NCBI RefSeq assembly: GCF_020905415.1
Contig: NZ_JAJJMP010000001.1
Location: forward strand, 2,987,501-3,051,500
Length of the DNA: 64,000 nucleotides
Direction of reading: 5' to 3'
From: Myroides oncorhynchi
GTDB lineage: Bacteria > Bacteroidota > Bacteroidia > Flavobacteriales > Flavobacteriaceae
The notes under the pieces were generated by a model. That model made no database searches, had not been told where the DNA came from, and saw only the letters and a list, made by a program, of their open reading frames with translations. A program made the translations under genes and the position numbers. Below, in pieces: positions 62,625 to 64,000 of this stretch (position 1 is the stretch's first letter; the number at the start of each line of letters is the position of its first letter).

Positions 62625-64000
62625 ATGAAAAGAGAACTAACAATATTGTTTTTCATTTTAATCAAGGTTTGTCTATATGGGCAAACAGAAAGTGTTCAAC
62701 AAACAAAGTTTAACTCCTTGGAGAATTTACCTCCCGAGGTTAGAAAGTATGTTGAGTATGGAGATTACTCTTTAAATTATACAAGAGCAGTACCTAATAT
62801 ATCTTTACCTATTTATACCATTTCTACAAAGACAGGATTGGAAATACCCATCAGTTTAGATTATGTTTCAAAGGGAATAAAGGTAAATGAGTTAGCTTCT
62901 AATGTTGGGCTTGGTTGGCTTTTAAATGCTTATGGAGTAATAACTGTGGATCACTCTTTAGAGTATGACCTAGGCGTAAATATGAAGACTAAATTAAAAG
63001 CCTATGACACAGGAAAAGTATATAATACCGATAGCGCTGTTCAGGATTTATATAGTTATTTGGATGTGCTTAATTCAGGGGTTGTACAAGGAAAGTCACC
63101 AGTGTATTCCTACAACTTTTTAGGGCGTAATGGTCAGTTTATTTTTGACTCTACAGGTAAGTATTTTGGTATACCGTACTCAGACATGGAAATATCTCTA
63201 TCGCTAGATAAAAACACAATCACTATAAAGGATACTCAAGCTAATATTTATTACTTTTCAAAACATTCATATAGAATTACCAGTGATCAATACCCTCAAG
63301 AATTTACAAGTAACAATATTTTTTATGTTTTAAGTAAGATAAAACTATCCAATAGCGAAGAGATCGAGTTTAGTTATTACAATGAAAACACCGGTTTAGC
63401 CTTTTTATATCATTATCAGATACAATATGATTTTGACAACGACTTTGATTTAGAACAATCAGCTATGAAAGGAGAACTTGGTGGAGTAGATCACAATTTA
63501 AGATGTAATAGAACTCTTTGGCCTGAAAATAGGAAGGTTAAAATAAGTGGGGCTAGTCCTAATTTGAATATCAAAGAGATAAAGTATGGAAATACTAAAA
63601 TAAGTTTTAAATATTCCTCTCAAGAAGGTTTGTTAATAGACAATACTATGTATCGAAAAGATGTAGGCACAACTGCAAAGGCGCTTAAGAAAATAGAAAT
63701 AAGCTATAACAATCAATTGGTTAATCAGTTTATGTTTAATTACGGATATTTTGTAAGTGATGACAACAGTACTAATAGACCTGAAAAATACAGATTAAAG
63801 TTGTTATCAGTAACTAATAATCAAAATGAAGTACATCGTTTTGAATACAATGAAGATGTAAAGTTACCACCTAGAGATTCTTTTGCCTTAGATCGTTGGG
63901 GCAATTATAATGCTAGAATTGGAAATCAAGATTTACTTCCTAGTCTTAGTTTTAAGCTTCAAGGTTCTGCAGGAAAAACAGATAATAAATATTTTAATGG
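62625..64000 (+). CDS. Rhs/YD-repeat surface protein, N-terminal part, runs off window
   Basis: Open from the ATG at 62625 to the end of the window (458 codons). The signal peptide is KRELTILFFILIKVCLYGQ. The opening region (FNSLENLPPEVRKYVEYGDY, then NYTRAVPNISLPIYTISTKT and VSKGIKVNELASNVGLGWLL) is the N-terminal TcC/SpvB-like encapsulation start common to Bacteroidota Rhs proteins. It is followed by beta strands such as SNSEEIEFSYYNE and VNQFMFNYGYFVSDD. It is coupled to the T9SS-sorted protein 3 bp upstream. The core and toxin tip lie beyond the window. It is probably the full-length parent locus from which the upstream orphan tip was displaced. Confidence 0.82.
   Translation, partial: MKRELTILFFILIKVCLYGQTESVQQTKFNSLENLPPEVRKYVEYGDYSLNYTRAVPNISLPIYTISTKTGLEIPISLDYVSKGIKVNELASNVGLGWLLNAYGVITVDHSLEYDLGVNMKTKLKAYDTGKVYNTDSAVQDLYSYLDVLNSGVVQGKSPVYSYNFLGRNGQFIFDSTGKYFGIPYSDMEISLSLDKNTITIKDTQANIYYFSKHSYRITSDQYPQEFTSNNIFYVLSKIKLSNSEEIEFSYYNENTGLAFLYHYQIQYDFDNDFDLEQSAMKGELGGVDHNLRCNRTLWPENRKVKISGASPNLNIKEIKYGNTKISFKYSSQEGLLIDNTMYRKDVGTTAKALKKIEISYNNQLVNQFMFNYGYFVSDDNSTNRPEKYRLKLLSVTNNQNEVHRFEYNEDVKLPPRDSFALDRWGNYNARIGNQDLLPSLSFKLQGSAGKTDNKYFN

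Noticed and set aside
1..64000. tRNA, rRNA and riboswitch search by eye
   Set aside because: No cloverleaf, rRNA-like or known riboswitch core was recognised; a covariance-model scan would be needed to exclude small RNAs.

Overview
The window looks like a chromosome segment of an AT-rich member of the Flavobacteriaceae (Bacteroidota). This rests on T9SS-type C-terminal sorting, lipoboxes followed by SKDD-type residues, many exported proteins whose mature ends begin AQVGIGT/QVGINT, TAnnTTTG-type promoter elements, and a Bacteroidota-style topB/mobC pair. A Myroides-like genus is my guess; nothing here proves it. No rRNA, tRNA or CRISPR array was seen.

Layout. 1-2977: end of a conjugative element, with the C-terminal part of a type IA topoisomerase converging on a MobC/TraG coupling ATPase. 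3489-16593: a Wzx/Wzy-type capsule or O-antigen locus. It holds a UDP-HexNAc 4-epimerase, a UDP-HexNAc dehydrogenase, a flippase, an opine-dehydrogenase-like enzyme, an ATP-grasp ligase, an EpsG-like polymerase, three GT4 glycosyltransferases, an SDR epimerase, a WecA/WbpL-like initiating transferase carrying a G10 tract, and a short NeuD/PglD-like acyltransferase. A decaying cytidylyltransferase follows on the other strand. 17560-46036: a surface-protein region interrupted by nagB, an SDR/AraC pair, a frameshifted DUF4377 lipoprotein and galE. It encodes about ten exported proteins in two related families. One is a 1736-residue protein made of two successive tandem-repeat arrays (324-bp and 312-bp units) ending in a coiled coil. 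Two operons repeat one plan: a rod-like repeat protein followed closely by a large Ig/LamG-like protein.

46138-50614: a graveyard with a frameshifted VgrG (type VI secretion spike) fragment, an intact operon of an outer-membrane barrel and an S41 peptidase lipoprotein, and a broken IS1595-family transposase. 50900-53605: a cold-shock gene, long AT-rich gene-poor DNA, a small membrane-anchored protein and a degraded exported-protein region. 53606-57439: a four-gene operon for an unusual cbb3-type oxidase (CcoN with a ~240-residue N-terminal extension, CcoO fused to a second cytochrome c, two small unknown membrane proteins), facing a MocR regulator. 59413-64000: an orphan Rhs tip with a truncated toxin-like end, then a T9SS-sorted propeller-like protein in operon with a new Rhs/YD protein that runs off the window.

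Taken together, most genes build or vary the cell surface: glycan, repeat-rich fibres or adhesins, and Rhs/T6SS-like effectors. Several have features that allow rapid variation, such as the poly-G tract, near-identical tandem repeats, tandem paralogues and swapped Rhs tips.
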